Positions 60,762 to 64,000 of a stretch of DNA of 64,000 nt are shown in pieces. Made by a program: the position numbers and the translations under genes. The DNA is taken from assembly GCA_937885645.1 (NCBI GenBank), contig CALABJ010000014.1:1-64000 (forward strand). The letters run 5' to 3'. Position 1 is the stretch's first letter, and every line of letters begins with the position of its first letter. This DNA comes from RGIG4097 sp937885645 (GTDB lineage: Bacteria; Bacillota; Clostridia; Christensenellales; CAG-917). The notes beneath the pieces were generated by a model. It ran no database searches, had not been told where the DNA came from, and saw only the letters and a program-made list of their open reading frames with translations.

Positions 60762-62500
60762 TAGCACATTGACTTCATAGTGGCGAGATATTCCTCAACT
60801 TTTGATTTTGCTTCATCGAGAGTAGAGGCGGAGGCGGCGCCGTAGATTTTCAGTTTGGGCTCGGTGCCACTGGGGCGGACACAAATCCAATCACCGCCGT
60901 CAAGGTGCAGTTTCAGTGCGTTGGTCTTAGGCAGGTCAAGAGGTGATTTGTCGCCGTTTTCATCGGTGCTTGTGCGGGTGACAAAGTCATCAACTCTCAC
61001 AACACGCTTGCCTGCAATATTTCTGTATGAGGTTTCTCTCATCAGTTTCATGATTGATGCCATCTTGTCCATGCCGTCAAGGCCGGGGAAAGTGATGGAG
61101 ATCGTCTTTTCAATGAAGTAGCCGTAGTCTGCAAAAATCTCTTGCAACACGTCGTACACCGTCTTGCCCTTTGATGCGTAATAGCAGGTCATTTCTGCAA
61201 AGAGCATTGACGCAACAACTGCGTCCTTATCTCTTGCGTGGTTGCCCACCAGTGAGCCATAACTTTCCTCAAAGCCGAAGACGTAGGTGTATTCGCCGGT
61301 TGCTTCCCAAGTGGTCATCTTTTCACCGATAAATTTGAAACCAGTGAGCACGTCAAAAGTGGTGACGCCGTAGTGATCTGCAACACGTCTTGCAAGCTCG
61401 GTTGTGACGATGGTTTTCACCATTGCGCCGTTTTCAGGCAGAGTGCCGTTTTCACTGCGTCTGCGCATAATGTAGTCTGCAAGAAGCACGCCGATTTGGT
61501 TGCCGTTGACAAGGACAAACTTGCCACTTCTGTCACGGACTGCAATGCCCATACGGTCTGCATCAGGGTCAGTGCCTATGACGATGTCACTGCCAATTCT
61601 GTCTGCCAACTCAACGCCCATGCTGAGGGTGTCTGCCTCTTCGGGGTTGGGCACACGGACTGTGCCAAACTCGGTGTCGGGGAGGGCTTGCTCACTGACA
61701 ACACTGACAGGGATACCCATACGGCCAAGGATTGTGGTGACAGGCATAAAGCCACTGCCGTGGATGGGAGTGTAGACAATCTTCACCTTGTCCGCATATT
61801 CCTTCACTGCCTCGGGGGACAAACCTTGAGTTTCGATGGCGTCAAAATATTTGTCGTCAACGTCCTTGCCGATGACCGTGATGTAGTCGTCAAGAGCCAC
61901 GTTGTTCTTGCCCTTTATGCTGTTGCTGTCAAAGGACACTTTTGCCTCGTTTATGCCAAAATAGGGTGTTGATGATATGAATTCGACCACTTTATCTGTC
62001 GCTTCGGGATTCATCTGTGCTCCGTCCTCGCCATAAACCTTGTAGCCGTTGTACTCCTTGGGGTTGTGTGATGCGGTGATCATAACACCACAAATTGCGC
62101 CAAGATGACGGACTGCAAATGAGCACATAGGCACGGGACGCACGTCTTCATAGAGCCACGCTTTCACGCCGTTGGCGCTGAGCACCTTGCTGACTGCAAC
62201 TGCAAACTCACCGCTGTATCTGCGTGTATCATAGGATATGACAACACCTCTTTTTCTTGCCTCTGCGCCCAGTGAATTGACGTAGTCTGCAAGGCCCTTC
62301 GTTGCCCTTTTGACGGTGTGCACGTTCATACGATTTGTGCCTACGTCAAGTATGCCACGCATGCCTGCCGTGCCAAAGGCCAAAGGTCCATAAAACATTT
62401 CTTCCTTCTCCTTTTCGGTGAGAGAAACAAGTCTTGCCTTTTCGTGTTGGTCAAGTTCGTCTGAAAAAAGCCACTCTTTGTAGTTGTCGATATAGCTCAT
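60761..62500 (-). CDS. pgm: phosphoglucomutase / phosphomannomutase family
   Basis: This 579-residue alpha-D-phosphohexomutase interconverts hexose-1- and 6-phosphates. The active serine is in TASHNPKEYNG, the Mg2+ loop is DPDADR, and the sugar-binding GFEES and phosphate-binding RPSGTEPK motifs are all present. Its length matches the PgcA-type alpha-phosphoglucomutases of Firmicutes. It would supply glucose-1-phosphate for wall polymers. It lies 1 nt after the acetyltransferase gene, probably in one operon. Confidence 0.93.
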   Translation of the reverse strand: MSYIDNYKEWLFSDELDQHEKARLVSLTEKEKEEMFYGPLAFGTAGMRGILDVGTNRMNVHTVKRATKGLADYVNSLGAEARKRGVVISYDTRRYSGEFAVAVSKVLSANGVKAWLYEDVRPVPMCSFAVRHLGAICGVMITASHNPKEYNGYKVYGEDGAQMNPEATDKVVEFISSTPYFGINEAKVSFDSNSIKGKNNVALDDYITVIGKDVDDKYFDAIETQGLSPEAVKEYADKVKIVYTPIHGSGFMPVTTILGRMGIPVSVVSEQALPDTEFGTVRVPNPEEADTLSMGVELADRIGSDIVIGTDPDADRMGIAVRDRSGKFVLVNGNQIGVLLADYIMRRRSENGTLPENGAMVKTIVTTELARRVADHYGVTTFDVLTGFKFIGEKMTTWEATGEYTYVFGFEESYGSLVGNHARDKDAVVASMLFAEMTCYYASKGKTVYDVLQEIFADYGYFIEKTISITFPGLDGMDKMASIMKLMRETSYRNIAGKRVVRVDDFVTRTSTDENGDKSPLDLPKTNALKLHLDGGDWICVRPSGTEPKLKIYGAASASTLDEAKSKVEEYLATMKSMC

Positions 62501-62501
62501 T

Positions 62502-63248
62502 TTATTCTCCTTTTTCCACTTGAAACGCCTTGTCTTTCAAGGTGTAGTGGTTCAGCTCGTGATATTGTTTGCCCTCGGTTTTTCTATCGCGGACGGGCTT
62601 TGCAGGTATGCCTGCCACAAGGGTTTTTTCGGGCACGGATTTAGTGACAATGCTTCCTGTTGCTGCCACTGCGCCGTCACCCATAGTGACACCGGGGAGC
62701 ACCGTGCAAGCGGTGTAAATCTTCACGTATTTACCAATTTTGACAGGAGCATAACTGCGCTCCATATGGTCACTTTCACTGTGGCCGTGACTAAAGATTT
62801 TGGTGTACTCGGTTATCATTGAAAAGTCGTCAAAACTGACTCCGCCCTTTGCGTCTATATAGCAACAATGATTCCAAGTGACGTTGTCCCCCACTTCGAT
62901 GAGGTGACCATAGTTGAATCTGCAACCCTCGTTGGCAACAAAACCAACACCGCATTTTTTGAAAAGTCGTTTTGCAATCATCTCTCTCAAAGGGATTGCA
63001 AAATCCACGTTGATAGAAAGTGGTGAGCGGTCAAGGGCTTCCCAAAGGACGTGCAAGTTGTGCTGTGTTTCGGTGTAGGGATGCTCATCGGCTATGGGAA
63101 GATAATCCCCCCACAACTTAAATGAGGCAAAATCTGTCTCGTCGTATCCATCAAAACCGAGGAGCGAAAAAGCGGTCACCATATTCTTGTTGGTGAGGTT
63201 TGAGGTCAGTGTGTCAAATTGTTCAAGAAGTGCTTTTGTGTTTTTCAT
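62502..63248 (-). CDS. left-handed beta-helix acyltransferase
   Basis: The 248-residue protein has a helical N-terminus (1-100) and a hexapeptide-repeat domain (about 100-215) ending with the typical GVTMGDGAVAATGSIVTKSVPEKTLVAGIPAKPVR sequence, here split by no gap. It is probably an acetyltransferase of the maltose/galactoside O-acetyltransferase type; the acceptor is unknown. It is the first gene of the unit with phosphoglucomutase. Confidence 0.85.
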   Translation of the reverse strand: MKNTKALLEQFDTLTSNLTNKNMVTAFSLLGFDGYDETDFASFKLWGDYLPIADEHPYTETQHNLHVLWEALDRSPLSINVDFAIPLREMIAKRLFKKCGVGFVANEGCRFNYGHLIEVGDNVTWNHCCYIDAKGGVSFDDFSMITEYTKIFSHGHSESDHMERSYAPVKIGKYVKIYTACTVLPGVTMGDGAVAATGSIVTKSVPEKTLVAGIPAKPVRDRKTEGKQYHELNHYTLKDKAFQVEKGE

Positions 63249-63263
63249 AATTCACCTGTCAAT

Positions 63264-63292
63264 ATTCTAGCATACGGCACTCAGTAAATCAA
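63264..63292 (-). promoter_or_regulatory. promoter of acyltransferase gene
   Basis: The -35 TTGATT (63287-63292) and -10 TAGAAT (63264-63269) have a 17-bp spacer; GGTGA lies before the ATG. Confidence 0.6.
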
Positions 63293-63316
63293 TATGCTTT
63301 CACAAATTTTATTTGT

Positions 63317-63344
63317 GAAAAAGGACGGCATCTCTGCCGTCCTC
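63317..63344 (-). terminator. terminator after VanW-type gene
   Basis: GGACGGC-agagat-GCCGTCC followed by T5 on the minus strand. Confidence 0.85.
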
Positions 63345-63397
63345 ACTCAACACTTTTTTGATTAATTCTTTTCTTATTTAGTGGTGTTTTCGATGTT

Positions 63398-64000
63398 CTA
63401 CCCGCTTGGATTTGCGTTCTCGCCTATGTTGGGCGCATTTTCGGTTGGGCTCATCGGCTTTGTGCCACGGAGCACAACTTTCGGTTGGGGGGCGTAAAAA
63501 TCGGTGCGTATAAGCCTTGTCACCACCTTTCCTCCCCCTTCATATTGAAGATATCCCCGAGAGCGGAGTCCGTTTGCACCGCTGTCCTCCACCACTTCTT
63601 GACCAAAAAGCAGGGTGTCGTCGTCACGATAGATTGTTTCGCACTCCAAAATCTCAATGGTTTCAGACCGCCTTGAAATCTTCCGTCCTGCCACGCCGTA
63701 CACGTCGCACTTGACGTATTTTCCGTCTGCGGACATTTTGATTGTCACCGGTGCAGACAGAGTGTTGACAAACCTGAAATCACTGCCACTGGACACCATA
63801 GCGTCAAATGACGGTGCAACGTAGCCAACCGGCAAGGAGTGGGCTTGCACTCTTGTGACAGTGAGGTCGGCAAGAAGCACCGCGTTGTATAGTGTGGTGG
63901 ACACTTGACACACTCCTCCACCAACACCCTCAACAAACTGACCGTCTTGTATGATATATGCCGTTTTAAAACCTCTCTCTTCTCTACGCGGTCCAACCAC
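63398..64000 (-). CDS. VanW-family protein, C-terminal part
   Basis: The coding sequence enters from the right edge; only the last 200 or so residues are in the window. GGGVCQVSTTLYNAVLLADL and the following RVQAHSLPVGYVAPSFDAMV are the VanW signature. The C-terminal part has a G5-like or linker region and a Pro-rich tail. VanW-family proteins are cell-envelope proteins of unclear activity, often with peptidoglycan-binding domains at the N-terminus, which cannot be seen here. Confidence 0.9.
   Translation of the reverse strand: MVGPRREERGFKTAYIIQDGQFVEGVGGGVCQVSTTLYNAVLLADLTVTRVQAHSLPVGYVAPSFDAMVSSGSDFRFVNTLSAPVTIKMSADGKYVKCDVYGVAGRKISRRSETIEILECETIYRDDDTLLFGQEVVEDSGANGLRSRGYLQYEGGGKVVTRLIRTDFYAPQPKVVLRGTKPMSPTENAPNIGENANPSG

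Overview
The window reads as chromosome from an anaerobic, Gram-positive, Clostridia-like bacterium (Bacillota) of moderate G+C. The evidence is a complete six-gene Rnf ferredoxin:NAD+ oxidoreductase operon, an ATP-type PEP carboxykinase, a clostridial 2[4Fe-4S] ferredoxin, several spore-associated genes (spoIVFB-like, spoVB-like, spoVG, ricT/yaaT), lipobox lipoproteins and AGGAGG-type ribosome binding sites. Assignment below class level is inference. No prophage, transposase or CRISPR array was recognised.

Layout. 1-16900 is almost all on the minus strand: a zinc-ligand-less dehydrogenase; rng / DUF2344 / B12-radical-SAM / ROK kinase; a thinned maf-mreB-minD-minE-spoIVFB cluster headed by ppx/gppA; then rnfCDGEAB. 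16950-18000 holds two half-size TSUP permeases. 18100-25400 is on the plus strand: a 1477-residue surface lipoprotein with five repeats, a SpoVB-type flippase and a DUF421-DUF4363 pair. 25400-37700 mixes strands: murC, spoVG, an acyl-CoA synthetase-like gene, an M23 peptidase, an ECF sigma/anti-sigma pair followed by an 802-residue GLUG-repeat lipoprotein, a HAD phosphatase, pckA and a HicB/DinB-like protein. 37700-40300 holds tRNA-Pro, proS and tRNA-Gln separated by strings of tiny hairpins. 40300-48700 holds small membrane genes, DUF2804, a ZIP transporter, DegV, ferredoxin, a hydrolase and a chromate transporter pair. 48700-58700 holds an M28 peptidase, serS, leuS, a GH5 lipoprotein and the tmk-holB-ricT operon. 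58700-64000 holds an XRE repressor diverging from a lipoprotein, a second hydrolase, phosphoglucomutase, an acetyltransferase and a truncated VanW gene.

The most interesting signals are non-coding. (1) Two foldback elements (109-234 and 60638-60761) share a conserved tip of about 29 nt, but their outer and inner arms differ in sequence while each pairs with itself. Both abut the stop codon of a minus-strand gene. (2) Several genes have a good promoter whose -10 box lies only 5-9 nt before the start codon, with no Shine-Dalgarno, predicting leaderless mRNAs. One is a 61-bp divergent promoter whose two -35 boxes overlap. (3) A palindrome of the TATGAACA-TGTTCATA type sits at rnfC and in two variant copies at pckA. 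(4) Arrays of mini-hairpins lie beside tRNA genes, and the 3' end of tRNA-Pro is duplicated 273 bp away.

Co-working genes: Rnf and the ferredoxin link reduced ferredoxin to NADH and an ion gradient, and pckA may share their regulator. minDE, mreB, murC and the flippase serve envelope and division. The sigma/anti-sigma pair may control the adjacent surface lipoprotein.
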